NCBI GenBank assembly: GCA_030686995.1
Contig: CM060695.1
Location: forward strand, 96,996,871-97,060,870
Direction of reading: 5' to 3'
DNA: 64,000 nt
Source of the DNA: Artemisia argyi
Taxonomy: Eukaryota; Streptophyta; Magnoliopsida; Asterales; Asteraceae
The notes under the pieces were generated by a model, which was given only the letters and a program-made list of their open reading frames with translations, had not been told where the DNA came from and did no database searches. Shown one piece after another: positions 1-11,572 of the stretch (the first letter of the stretch is position 1; each line of letters starts with the position of its first letter). The position numbers and the translations under genes are program-made.

Positions 1-547
1 GCTTGAGATTGTTGAAAGAACACACCGTAAGTTACGAAAGATGAGTCGTGCAATGCTTGACGAGCAATCCATTCCACAAAAGTTTTGGTTTCATGCCCTA
101 GATACCGCGTGCTACATATTTAATAGGGTCTACATTAGAAAGGTCATTAATAAAACACCCTATGAGATACTTAGAAATAGGAAGCCTTCATTAGAATACT
201 TTAGGGTATTTGGTTGTAAAGTATTTATACGTAACACCAAAGAATATCTCACCAAATTCAACCAAAAGTCATATGAAGGCGTGTTCTTAGGATACTCTCA
301 AACTAGTAAAGCATACATAATGCTTAATAAGGAAACAATAAGGATTGAGGAATCTCTCAATGTAACCTTTGATGAGAGCATGCACGAGCCTAAATCATCT
401 CCTTCGGTAGAAGTTGATGGGATCAATGAACACATAGTTCAAGATCAAGAAAGGTCACCGTTATTACAAGTTAATGTTTTGGATGAAGGCAATCGTAAGA
501 AAGTGAGAGAAGCGAGGGGTCATCCTATAGAAAAAAGTCATTTGTGA
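1..547 (+). pseudogene. Ty1/copia integrase C-terminal fragment (element F)
   Basis: The frame is open from the left edge. It first reads the end of the integrase core (an ERTHRKLRKMSR stretch equal to the usual VERKNRTLQEMSR) and then the copia integrase C-terminal region: QKFWFHAL, NKTPYEI, the FRVFGCK block, KFNQKSYEGVFLGYS, and SLNVTFDES near residue 110. It ends at a stop after a short tail. The catalytic part lies off the left edge and no reverse transcriptase follows, so the element has lost its RT/RNase H. The blocks closely match those of element B at about 40.5-41.1 kb, so F and B belong to one lineage. It is a dead remnant that would have inserted cDNA into host DNA. Confidence 0.87.
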
Positions 548-1800
548 CTTGAATATAAAAAAACACTTGGGTCACAAACTAAACAATACTAGGTTTTGGC
601 ATGACATTTAAAAAAAATCCAAATTGTTTTTGGGATAGGCTTATATGTTCATGGTTGACATACATCTTAGGAGAAAAATCTTATAGGATAAGTTGAGATG
701 TCTAGATACTCATTTGTAAAGTCCTTTAGGTGCTCTTAGAGCTTATGTTCTCATGTGACTAGGATTTATGTGAAGGCATGGAAGGAAATTCAAATAAATG
801 TTTTCCGAGAGAAAAGATATCTATCAATGCATTATTCAAATGATAATTGATAATATCCTAGATCCTACATGTCTATACTATGTGTGATGAACAAGAAAAA
901 TTGTCACAAAATATTCTACTACATTTGCTAGAATTGAAAGTCATTTGTGTCAAATTACCAAGACTAGATAAAATTTTTGATCACAACTTACACTTGTGTT
1001 GAAGATTTTATATCTAACTCTACTTGTTCAATTTATGTGAAAATTGCATGATATGCATGTGTTTAGGGTAGAAAAGAAAAGAAAAGACTTTATGCAAACA
1101 TACAAACAACTTGCGTAGTTGAAGAGAATTCTAGTGGTTTGAATTCGGAATGCTATTGCATAACATACTAAAATACCCAATTAATAGACTTGATAAACTA
1201 AGGTTTCATACGAAAACTTAGAAACTCATTTTGTCAATGCAAGTGACAATCTAGGATTATCAATGTCGACACATTACATAACAAACTTTAAACCGGAGAT
1301 ATCTTGCATTGTATATTGACTTTCTATACAATGTGTGATGGTTTATAAGATCTAGTTTGTGTATTCATTAATTTAAAATACACTTGATTTCTACACACAA
1401 CCAACTACATTCTCGAGATAACTTACATGAAATACTTGCACATGGTTTATGTATGATGAGATGTAGGTTCTAAATTGTATTCGATAGAATAATTTAACTC
1501 CAAAATGATGATCTAGGAGCCTTTCTCATCCAACCATAATTGGAAGAATCATGCATGGCTTAACAAATTATGGTGCATGCATGATAAATTATAGGAACTA
1601 GCATGAGAAACTAGATCATCGAATCTTAACCTAATACAAATTAAAACACTCATGCCATCCTTTGAATAAATTGCACCATCACATGTGATATAGTATCTAA
1701 GTACATGATTTAGATGTCTTGACCATTCTTTCAAGCATCTAAACTTGAACTACATCATTAATATGGTGAATATCTCATCTTCATACCTAACCCACTCCTT
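548..1800. other. Interior of element F without recognisable coding
   Basis: About 1.25 kb of AT-rich DNA between the integrase fragment and a small ORF. In an intact element reverse transcriptase and RNase H would follow integrase. I see no RT motifs (no YVDD box) in any frame, which suggests an internal deletion that joined integrase to the pol-LTR spacer. No RNA gene or tandem repeat was seen. Confidence 0.5.
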
Positions 1801-1806
1801 CATCCC

Positions 1807-1816
1807 TATATATAAA
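1807..1816 (+). promoter_or_regulatory. TATA box ahead of the accessory ORF of element F
   Basis: TATATATAAA lies about 55 bp upstream of the ATG at 1862, in a clean plant TATA setting (CCCTATATATAAACC). With a start site some 30 bp downstream the leader would be about 25 nt. A separate promoter here would make the small ORF an independently transcribed gene inside the retrotransposon. Element B has the same arrangement. Promoter activity is inferred only. Confidence 0.4.
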
Positions 1817-1861
1817 CCTTTATAATCAAGGCATAATACACATCTAATATTGCTACAAAAA

Positions 1862-2221
1862 ATGAGTAATTCATTCAAAAATGACTACAAAGGAAAGTCT
1901 ATTGTTATTAATGAAGAACCTAATGATGAATGGGAAAATCCGTCATGTATTGACAATCAAGTCTTGAGAAACTATGTGTTAATGTGCTCATGGGATGGTC
2001 TCATATGGTACAAGATAAGGTATCCTATCTCTCCAAAGCTTGGTTTGACAAACAATGATCATGCACGTACGTGCAAATGTTGTTTGAAAACCATCAAAAC
2101 TGATAGTGATCTCAAGAACCTTCAAGAAGAGATGAGGGAGTTGCACCTATCTTACAAAAACAACTTCAAAATGCTAACCAAAGTTGTTGAAGATTTAGCT
2201 AAGGTTGCCGCCCAAAAGTGA
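1862..2221 (+). CDS. Accessory ORF between pol and 3' LTR of element F (unknown function)
   Basis: A 119-codon ORF from ATG 1862, same strand as the integrase fragment, about 0.7 kb before the LTR. The frame stays open upstream to 1850 but without an earlier ATG. The protein starts with a charged segment, has a Trp/Tyr-rich middle (WDGLIWYKIRYP), then a small His-Cys cluster (NNDHARTCKCC), and ends in a Lys/Glu/Leu-rich stretch likely to form a coiled coil. There is no signal peptide or transmembrane segment. The position is where Sireviruses may carry an env-like ORF, but I see no envelope features. The ORF of element B in the equivalent place has a similar H..C-x-C-C cluster. Function unknown. 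Confidence 0.45.
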   Translation: MSNSFKNDYKGKSIVINEEPNDEWENPSCIDNQVLRNYVLMCSWDGLIWYKIRYPISPKLGLTNNDHARTCKCCLKTIKTDSDLKNLQEEMRELHLSYKNNFKMLTKVVEDLAKVAAQK

Positions 2222-2702
2222 AAGAAGTAAGTGCGTGAGGGGAACCGTTGTGTAAGTCTATGGGTGCTATGGTTACCCACTATGTGGTCAAAATAACTAA
2301 TGCTAGGATTATGACTCGTAGTTGACCTTTGTTGTAGAATCTATGTTGTTTTAGCTTATGTTAGTAGTGATCCTTGTTGTAGGTTTTATAGTTCTAATGA
2401 AATAAAAATAGCTTGTAGCTTAATGTGCTTGTGTGAACCCATATTTTATCCCCATGCTCAACAAATAGATAATGGAGTCATAATGGACTAATAACATATA
2501 TTTATGTATATGTTGTGTACTAACCCATGTTGTAAGTATCCAAGTGGTCGCCTAACCCATTTTGGCCTTCCATGTGCGGATTGTTTGTGTGTTGGTTTTT
2601 GGGTGTTTCTTGTGTAGCTAGGACACCGCAAAGGTGTGGCTCTTGACCCATGGATCTCCGCCTTGAAACAAGTGGGAGCAACGATCTAGGGGAGCATTGT
2701 TT

Positions 2703-2918
2703 AAGGGGGAGCAAGTGATATCCCACCTTTTTGATTCGACAAAAAGGGGAGAAATAAGGCAAAGTGTGAAGACCAATTCATGATAAAGATCAAGGCTTCA
2801 CCAAATTACAAGGCAAGGTCAAGACGCAAGCTACATCAAAGGCGTTCTTAATCTTCGCCACGATTTGTAATTTTATTTGCGTTTGAAATTTATTTGTCAT
2901 CATCAAAAAGGGGGAGAT
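2703..2918 (+). promoter_or_regulatory. Polypurine tract cluster of element F
   Basis: The PPT CAAAAAGGGGGAGAT directly abuts the LTR start (TG at 2919). Two weaker G-rich units precede it: AAGGGGGAGCAAG near 2703 and AAAAAGGGGAG near 2738. Several PPT-like units before the 3' LTR are a known Sirevirus hallmark, and the last unit would prime plus-strand DNA synthesis. Element B has the same arrangement on the other strand. Confidence 0.7.
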
Positions 2919-3652
2919 TGTTGGGACAACATTAGTTAGGTCTCCTTATGTTTTAATGATAACAAATAAACCTTCGAAACACATAAAATCACAAACATTG
3001 GCCAAAATTCTACCGACTTAATAACTGGCCTAGCGCGCTGCCGGCGCTCCGATGTGCCAGCCCACTGTATTGATCGGGACGAATTTTGAAAGTCGGCTTT
3101 CCTCTTACCCGAAAATTTTGGATCTTTCAATACATGTATGAATATGATATGTGCTTCATTGGGAACACTTGAAACGAGTTTTAGAATTAGAGGGATCCAA
3201 ATTTACAACCTCCCATTTTTGGCAAAACGCCAACTCAAGTATTTTGATAAACGCCTCTAGCCAAGGCCTTTCTAAACCTAGGGAGCTTATATATTTCACG
3301 TGATATCAAGTGAAAATATTCATATGGACATAATCTATGTTTACGTCTTCTCTAATTACGTAACGGGTTTACTCCCTTATTTGTCAAACTAAGTCAAAGG
3401 TTCGTTTACGTAAATGCATCCTTTTGCGATATGGGATATGCTTTACAATGATGCAAAACACTTAGCTTGTTTGCATCAAGATGATTATTGATTACGTCGA
3501 GTCGTGGAAATTCACGTACTACGAGATTATGAATACTCGACATTAAGTTACTTGAGATTATAAGTAACCTTTGATTTTCTCAACCCATAATCATAATTTT
3601 CAACTCTTTTCTTTCTTAATGACATTATGATTAAGCCATAATCAATACTTTG

Positions 3653-4560
3653 ATTATTCTTTACACCAAACTAATCCTCCAACCATTTCAAAATCCTCCC
3701 AAATCTTATCCCCAACGTTCCCTAAAATTCCTTGTACTTTCATGTACTTTTTGTCCCCTACATTCCCACACCAAATCTTTTAAACGTTCACTTCTATACA
3801 TTCCAATCTAACAACTTAGAATTCACCACCTCATCATCTTCTTCATCCAACCCTTCATTTCAAATACAAATAAACCTTTCTCACAAACCAGCTCAATCAC
3901 TACTCTCCTATATTCAAAATTCAAATTTTGAATCCAAGCCAAAGTCTCCCCATCGCCTCAACATCCCATCCTTCCAACTCATTCTCTTACACTCTCTTCC
4001 TAACTTAAAATTCAAATTACACACACTAGCCAACTCATTTCATCACATGCCCAATTTAAATTTGAATTCACTCCTTTGGCTCCCCATTACATCCTTCTTA
4101 CACAATCCAACTCACCACCTTATCTCTTCACTCTCTCACACTCCCATTTCAACATATGGGAAATTCCCTTCACTCTCTCACCCTCCAACATTCAAATTCA
4201 AATTTGAATTTCAAACCTTAGGCTCCCTTCCATCACATCACTTCCAACTCACCCAAACTCATCTCAACCCCTCATCTCACCTTTCTCTCCAAGAATGGAT
4301 AATTCCCTTAGATATTCTCTTCTCACCCAACCATGGTTACTCTTCTAACTCAACGATGGTTGACCTTAACCCAACCTTACTCTCTCACTTCCCTATCACA
4401 CAATTTGAATTTCAAATTCAAATCTTCCCTCTCTCTATCTCATCCAACATGCATACTTTCTTTCCAAGCAAAAGAATATTCCATGACATATTCTTTCTCT
4501 TTTCTATGCCATGTGAGGAACACCCAAACTACCCTTAATCCAATTACCCTTTCTCTCTTT
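3653..4560. repeat. Pyrimidine-rich, TTTGAATT-palindrome block inside LTR F
   Basis: A C/T-rich stretch with many CTCTC, CTTCC and CAC runs and repeated short palindromes of the form ATTCAAATTTGAAT (near 3920, 4070, 4195 and 4405). It is open in one frame for 268 codons, but the translation is a low-complexity Ser/Pro/Leu/His/Phe mix without domains, so I read it as non-coding U3 sequence. It also gives G/A-rich strand asymmetry over about 900 bp. Confidence 0.5.
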
Positions 4561-4817
4561 CTCTCATTGATAATTGATTTCACTTCAACACTTCACAAAA
4601 TGATTTTTCATAAGATGGCTACTTGAGTTGGTTGACCTTGAGGATGAATAATTTTAAGGTCAAAGTGTGAAGTACAATTGGAGGTTTATCAAGGTCGGGT
4701 AGTTAAAAGCCAAAACCCAAGAGAAAATCTTTACAAACGCCTGGCGCGTCGCTAGCGCTCTGACATGCCAGCAGCGTACCGACCTAGGTAAAGTTTTTTC
4801 CATCTTGGGTCTTGGCC

Positions 4818-4825
4818 TATAAATA
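4818..4825 (+). promoter_or_regulatory. LTR promoter TATA box of element F
   Basis: GGCCTATAAATACCCC is a textbook plant TATA box about 1.9 kb into the LTR. It would place the U3/R boundary near 4850, leaving some 700 bp of R-U5. Confidence 0.6.
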
Positions 4826-5569
4826 CCCCACCTTTCCTCTTGTATTCCTCACCCATTGCAATTATTTTTTCTCTCTAATTTTTCCTCTCTTAATCCTCTA
4901 ATTCTATCTTTGTGTTCTTAATCTTTCACATTAAGATCATTTGAAAGAACACACTTTCTTTGAAAGGGAAGAATCACAAGAACCTAATCCACTCTTGTGA
5001 TTGTGTCGAGGGTCTTGTTCTCTACACCCTTTCTATTACAATCAAGTCTCTACGTTAAGTTAGGGCTTGATTGAACAATCAAACATTTATTCATTCGATT
5101 TGGTTGTAAGGGAAGTCTTGTGTCGAGGTGACTAATCCTAGATCATTGGGGATCTAGTTAGGGGCTGATACTTCTGGTGGGAAGTCTTAGTCGTCTTTGT
5201 GGTTAACTCGAATCACGAGTCTTTGAGGGTGCTTTCCGAGGGTTGAATAGCTCTTCTTAGTGAGCGCCGATCTTTGTGCATATCAATGGAGCGAAGTTGT
5301 AACGGTTTGTAGTCCACCGAAAGGATTATACTTAGTGAGTAGTAAAGTGTCGTGCATTCGCAATTGGACGTACGTATGATATAAAGTATAAACCCCCCAT
5401 CCTCAACCAGTATATATCGTGGTGTCATTTACTTGCTTTATATTCTTTGGATTGTGATTGTGATAGTGGTTGTTGTTGTGTAAATCACTTGGTACTCTTT
5501 GTGGCTTAAAGTTCTTAAACACTCAAAAAGCCAAAGAGACCGTAGTCACCCCAACTCTACGGTTCTACA

Positions 5570-6176
5570 ACCACCATCCTTGCGGTACAAAGATCAAAAT
5601 GTGGCACCCTTTTTGCATTTTCATAAGCGTAATTTGTATACAATGAAGAGCCAAGGAGGGAAGGACAAATGAGTTTGATAAGTCAATAGGTCATAAGAAA
5701 TTACAATAGGCAGTGATTACCTCATGAATGCAATTTGAGGGTTCATTTTCCTAGCATCAACCTTGTAGAAGTCCTCATCCGTGAAAGAAAAGTGGGAATT
5801 GGCGTAAGCAAGTAAATCGCGTCCAACTTGGCGGGGGTGGGGGGGGGGGGGGTTATGGTAACATGGGAGATGGCATGCTATTTGGGTTGCTACATAGGAA
5901 ATAGCGCATGAAAATGGCACAGTAACTCCAACTCTTATATAGTATCAACCACCAGTTTTCATTATAATTGCCTTTGACCATTTGCTTACCCCAAAAAACC
6001 TCCAACCTAGCACTCCTAAGTTTTTTAGTGTTTTTTTTAGATTGAGATTCTCTAATGTACAAATTGAACATGAGAGATCATGTTAGGTTTGTTGTAAGAA
6101 GATACTTAATTGTCAATAAAATAGTGTTTCTAGAATAGATAACTCACTTTTCCTGTTTTACTCACAAAAACCAATG

Positions 6177-6180
<4 letters not shown>
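5570..6180. other. Flank of element F with a possible stray exon
   Basis: No intact gene. It contains a G-rich tract (5830-5852) and a possible minus-strand exon at 5717-5826, listed separately. The remainder is AT-rich DNA in which I recognise nothing. Confidence 0.4.
5717..5826 (-). pseudogene. Possible isolated exon of an unidentified gene
   Basis: On the minus strand an AAG acceptor-like site near 5830 is followed by about 36 open codons of ordinary composition (GRDLLAYANSHFSFTDEDF, then YKVDARKMNPQIAFMR), ending at a consensus-like donor AG|GTAATC. The sequence looks like genuine protein rather than random translation, but I do not recognise the family. No partner exon is evident nearby, and a poly-G tract replaces the usual polypyrimidine tract. 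It could be a captured or decayed fragment, or one exon of a gene outside my recognition. Confidence 0.25.
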
Positions 6181-6226
<46 letters not shown>

Positions 6227-6560
6227 TGATTAATCGCCATCTAGGCGCTACTGGGCCATCAACCTTTCTGATTTGTGTAAATCAATCACCAGTGGTCAAC
6301 GACTGTCAAACTTGCAAGAAACTTGCAAATCTTGCCGAAAATACCCAAACCTCGCTGTAAAGTAGTTTTAATCACTTATGTTCGTTGTTTATATCTATTA
6401 CAAGATGTTTTATAAGGAAAAATCTTGCATGAGATATCTAAAACTCGTCGGAAATACCCAAAATTTGTCAAAAATTCCAATTCGATTAATCACCGATTAA
6501 TACCACCTAGACCGATTACGAGCTACAAAGGGGTCGATCACCCGACTAACGATTCACAAT
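6181..6560. repeat. Poly-A tract followed by AATCG-rich repeat DNA
   Basis: 43 consecutive A residues (6181-6223) are followed by sequence with recurrent GATTAATCGCC and CCGATTAAT motifs and their complements. It looks like an old repeat with a poly-A end, perhaps a retroposon inserted on the minus strand, but no coding part or TSD is visible. Confidence 0.3.
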
Positions 6561-6631
6561 TTTTGCAACATTGCAAAAAACTTAACATTACCTCTCATAT
6601 TCAAATTGAACTTGATAACATCCCAATTTTT

Positions 6632-6635
6632 TTAT

Positions 6636-6675
<40 letters not shown>

Positions 6676-6677
6676 CT
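6632..6677. repeat. ATT / ATTATC microsatellite
   Basis: (ATT)n runs into (ATTATC)n, ending at about 6677. A simple sequence repeat with no coding meaning. Confidence 0.8.
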
Positions 6678-6865
6678 TTGATTTGTTTCCTTCTCGAATA
6701 GCTTCTAAAAATGATATTTATGTTGTAGATTGAAGTTGATACTTGATAACAACAAATTTGAAATAATACTTGTAACGACTCTTGTACACAAACAAAAAGC
6801 CACCAAAGTTTACTATTAAAAGAAGTTAGAAACTTTAGACAACCCAATAGAACCCGTATGAAAAA

Positions 6866-8423
6866 GGGAAAATTACACAGATAGGTAACGAACTTTCATA
6901 AATTTCTAATGTTAGGTAACGAACTCTCAAAAATAACGAAACTTGTTGAAACCTTTAATGTTATACTATATGACCGTTTTTTATGCCATGTCATATTATT
7001 GGCCCACTTGTACATACAAGATAAGGTATCAAAACAAGTATTCCTATCCAAAACCCAGATCCCATCATCTTTATATCAAATTCAACAAACCTTCATCTTA
7101 AAAAAAGAAAAAAAAAATAGAAAAAGAAAAACACCAATTATACATATATTACATTTAGCGCGGGATTCACTGTTCCTCTGCTACAGTGACTTTTGTGAGT
7201 GTCTACAGTAACCTGTATTTTTATATTAAGTGTACTGTAGCGTACTGTAGCGTACTGTAGTAAGCTACTGTAGCCGCGCTACTGTAGCAATTTATTTATT
7301 TTTTTAAGTAGTCTTTTGCAATTTAGTCCTTGAGCCCTAAGGTGTGAAAAAAAAATAGCACGGCATTTCCGCAGCAACGCGCGGGTACCTCCGCTCGTTC
7401 CACACAATCATAAACATCAAAAAACATCATCACAGAACCTTCAATTGAAAACAAAACTGGCAACCACCGCCGTCTCACAACCGTCGATCCACCACCGACC
7501 GAATATTATCTTATTGTCACAACTACCACTCCAGGTCTGCCATACCACCACATCCCAACCGCCAACCACATCTGAAAGACTGAAAAGTTTCACCACCTCA
7601 TCCGCTTTACCTCCGTAGCCATACCACCAACTGCACTTCCTCTCCCATTTTTCTGTGTGCATGTGTGATAACGATGATGGTGGTGGATGCGTTTCATCAA
7701 TTTCCAGATTTGTGCATTTTTTGGACTGGGATTGATTTTTGTGTGTGGCGGTTGTGGAGATGGTGATGGCAGTTGAAATATTTAGGGTTGAAAATATAGT
7801 TCAGGAGTAGCGTAAAAAAAGTCTGATTCTGGTTATATGATTAGTCGGTATCGTTTTAGGTGTAAATAATTTGCTATACACTGATTATGTAAGTGCTACA
7901 ACTTCATCTAACACACAATGGCAAACACTCTCTAAACGGGAATGTATTTTCATTTCTGCTAATGAAAAGAGCTTGTAAAGTATGGTTGTGATTTTGTATA
8001 CATTAGGTTGAACATGCAGGTTCAATGCTACAAACATGTTGGAACTGATAAGAGGTAAAAGGATAGTGTTTTGTAGGTGATTTGATTAATATTCATTTGT
8101 TTTCCTTTTTGGAAAAAATATGTTGGTAATAATTTTTGGTTTAAAGCAAATTATGGATCTGCAATAATATTGTCAAAAGAAATTGAGATGCTATTTTGGC
8201 ATATGTGGGTTTGTTTTGAGTGACACGTAAGATAGTTAAAAAAATATAATAAAAAAATGGCATGGTATATGGCAACCGGATGCACCGGTTACAAGTTGCA
8301 AAAATAGCCCATATAGTATAACATTAAAAATTTCAACAAGTTTTATTGGTTATATTAGTATTTTTGAGAGTTCGTTACCTAACATTAAAAATTTATGAAA
8401 GTTCGTTACCGTGTAATTTTCCC
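6866..8423. mobile_element. Non-autonomous Mutator-like element (MULE), 1558 bp
   Basis: Bounded by terminal inverted repeats of at least 65 bp, extending with indels to about 115 bp. They begin GGGAAAATTACAC and contain two GGTAACGAACT units each. Flanked by a perfect 9-bp TSD TATGAAAAA at 6857-6865 and 8424-8432. Long TIRs with a 9-bp TSD are diagnostic of the Mutator superfamily. No transposase ORF is present. The interior has a CTACTGTAGC repeat cluster and a GC-richer segment (7340-7640) that may be captured sequence. Confidence 0.88.
7228..7292. repeat. ACTGTAGC repeat cluster inside the MULE
   Basis: Five or more copies of ACTGTAGC or its near-palindromic form GCTACTGTAGC within 65 bp, in direct and inverted arrangement, close to the left TIR. 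Such subterminal arrays often serve as transposase-binding sites in DNA transposons; here that role is inferred. Confidence 0.6.
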
Positions 8424-8432
8424 TATGAAAAA

Positions 8433-11350
8433 ATTTATAGTTTTGACACTTACTACCCGCCCTTTTACCACCTCTACTATTAAGAATTTGTACTTGAATC
8501 CATCCATTACATAAGAACATAATCTTTACAGTTAAAATCTAATACTCAATGTAAATGAGTTTTTCAGTTTTTCTGCATATGCATTACCCGAAAAGAGTTG
8601 GTAACAAGAATCAGTAAACTGTATGGTTCCACAGACTACATACTGGAATGTCAAAGTAAAGCAGACACAATTAAAGAAAACAAATGTTATATACAAAAGA
8701 AACGATGAAAACCCACAAAACCGGAGCCATGAGCGAACGGTTTCTTATTTTGAATTTCCTTGCAAGAGTTATCAAGTCTGCTGCATATATGCCATGAAAA
8801 CACCTCTTTCATATCTTATTTCGATCTCATAGTTGAGTTTGGTGCATCAAACTTGTCCTGTATAACAGCGAATAAGTAAGCTAATCATAATGAACATACA
8901 AAATCATCTACCACAGTTAATTCCAAAGACACTGATATTCCCAGGTATTAGCCAAATGTTTGTTGGATCAGTAAATGTGTGATTAGGCCTTGAACACTTC
9001 CCTGTCGTTTTCTTTTCTTTTTTTCAAAGCACAACCTCTCATATCCATTAAAGCTAATTAAAACAATTATTTACCAAATATTTGCTTCTGAAACGACATA
9101 CTATTGCAGTAGTCTTTATATAATAAGGCTGCCCGAAAGTATCTCACGTAGGTAGGACCATACGGGATTTAAAATGATACGGCTTTCTTAATCTATTTGT
9201 AATCCAATTTTTAGATAGAGAATTGGCGGCAAACATTGAAGGGGACTACAAACATACTGATCACGTCAAAAAGTGACTTAATGTTATTGTCATTTTCTAC
9301 ACTCATTTAAATTAGTAATCTTCCTTTTTTTCTTTTTCTTTTTTCTTTTTTTTTTTTTAATTTTTAATTTTTTATTTATTTTATTATTATTTTTCCCTGA
9401 GAGATCACGGAACTTTATCAGAATGAACACATGATGTTCCAAGTAGGAGCCCCAAGAGAAATTACAGAGCTATATTTGAATTAGTAATCTAACATATACA
9501 AACGAGGTACTAAATAAATCGAAGTATTGACCAAGCCTGCAAATGTGAATTGTCACAGGAGCCACAACAAACGTCATGTCAAGCTGAAAACTGCTTTACA
9601 GATTTGGTTATTAATATTTAGGCATGGATGTAGAGTTTCACAAAACCCCCTCGGTGTCCACACTCCAAAACACTGAAATACTGTATTGTTACATTCCTTG
9701 TCCCACGTTGCCCATGAAAGGAGGAGATGCTGGGTATAAAATAGTATAGACTTGACCTTGACTCGTGATATGTATTATAGTACAATGTGGGCATTGTATC
9801 TAGAGCAAGATCATGAGATAGAGGTCCCAAAGTGGACAATATCTCATGAGAACGGGTTTGGTTCATAAAAATTTCTTATTACAAAACATATCATAGTTCA
9901 TAATATATTTAACAAGCCTAATCTCACAGTGACAAGTGAAACTCTACACTTCTATGAATTTAGACATGTTCAAAAGAGATGAGTGTGGGTGGATAAGTTG
10001 GTCCTAGAATATGTTCTCTTCTGTTTCACAACTATTAATGAAGGTTGTAAAGCAAAAGGGAAGTAATATTGGGCTCAAGGAGGAAACTAAAGTATATCAC
10101 TCTTCCTATGTTTGAGTTACTGGTGCTTCATATCAGATAGGAGGATGATAAAGATACATTGAACATAATGTCTTTCTCTACTTATCCTTCAATTAAATTA
10201 GTCGGTAAAGCCATCAGCTCACTATTCCCTTAGGAGGCAAGAGTTTCATCAATAGAAGTTAAATCTCAGACTTGTGCATGTTCTCTTAATGCCTACCTTC
10301 TGTGACAGCCTAATTTCTATAATCAAATCACTAAAGAGATTGATTGCTTTCTAACCATATCCCATCAATGCGTGTTTCAAGTGATTAGGAATTGTTGGAT
10401 CCAAATTCCAAATGTCTCAAAGTTGAGATTGTTGATCCATGGGTCTGCGATGAATATAAGTATCAATCATTCCAAACCATTATTTTCTTCTCCATCTCGC
10501 CATACTAGGATGTTCTAATTTCTAATCCCACCAACCCTTATATAGCGACATAACCATAGATATTAGTGTTTATCTTGAATGTTGTCTTTTGGTTACAGCA
10601 TTTTACCAACCAAACCTTAAGGCATTGAACACTATACCCTTATGGCTTTCATTTACATACCCCAACAAAAGGATTTATCAAATCACATCCAGATACTCAC
10701 AATCATATCAATAATATCACTTGTGTCTAAAACTCGAAATCATCAAAGTTAACAAACTGATGTCAAAATGTAGGGAGTTTAATGAGTCAGATCATGGCTT
10801 GTACACTAAAAAGACAGATAATTAATAAAGGCATAATGATAGGGAGTTTAATGAGTAGGATCATGGTTTTTTTTTTTTTGGTGGGGGGGTGGGGGGTAAA
10901 GGGTTTATACCCGGTGAATTGAGTAGGATCATGGTTAGTGAATTTATAAACATAGATAATCAATAATGACAATTAGGCATAATCAAACAAAAGGATGTAT
11001 GTGATGTGATATGGGAACTTGTCAACTTGATATGTGGTTAATAATCTTTTGGTTGATGTGCGTTCTACGTAAAGGAAATCCTAAGATTGTTCAATGGCCA
11101 TTTTAACTATATTCCTAAACCATTTTAGGTATCACCTCCATTCTATTAACTTAGCCCTGACTCATATTATGTCATCAGAAAAAGCATATTTTATGGCATT
11201 CCACTTTATGTCCATAATACTTATGATTTGGTGCAAGGAACATGTCTAAATTTTACATGCTTTTGTGCAATGGGTTAGTTCATTGTTGAGTATGCGCAGA
11301 TATATTAAAGAGATTCATTCAATTCAAATTTCATTTGATAAGTGCAAAAT
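8433..11350. other. Intergenic DNA, no gene recognised
   Basis: About 2.9 kb with no convincing exon. It contains a T-rich tract near 9330-9395, a possible upstream-sequence-element/TATA pair near 9698-9740, a short local duplication of GGGAGTTTAATGAGT (about 10773 and 10842), and a T/G homopolymer patch at 10867-10898. Confidence 0.45.
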
Positions 11351-11358
11351 GGGAACAC

Positions 11359-11523
11359 TAGAGGTGGCAAATTCAACAAATTTACTCATTGATGGGCTGA
11401 TTAGACTTATGTTTCTCTATCTGGTCAAATGGGTCGGATGAAAAAGAAGTTTCAAACGAAATGGGACAAAAGTTGCCCAAAGTATTGCAATTCAAAGAAC
11501 CTCCCAAATAGTTTAACTTTTTG

Positions 11524-11572
<49 letters not shown>

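Larger units (their letters stand above)
2919..5569 (+). repeat. 3' LTR of Sirevirus-like copia element F
   Basis: Starts TGTTGGGACAAC right after the polypurine tract. It contains a TATA box at 4818 and a U5-like stretch after it. The 3' end is placed at a CTACA near 5569, uncertain by some tens of bases because no second LTR copy or TSD can be compared. At about 2.65 kb it is long for a copia LTR. Inside is a roughly 0.9-kb pyrimidine-rich block (3650-4560). Confidence 0.6.

Noticed and set aside
3732..4538. 268-codon ORF in LTR F
   Set aside because: Low-complexity Ser/Pro/His/Leu translation with no domain, located inside an LTR with pyrimidine bias that depletes stops.
6425..6733. 102-codon ORF ending in poly-Ile
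   Set aside because: The C-terminal part is the translated ATT microsatellite and the rest shows no recognisable domain.
8830..8858. Possible last exon on the minus strand (ACAG acceptor, then DKFDAPNSTMRSK and stop)
   Set aside because: Only 13 codons and no convincing upstream exon with a matching donor; chance cannot be excluded.
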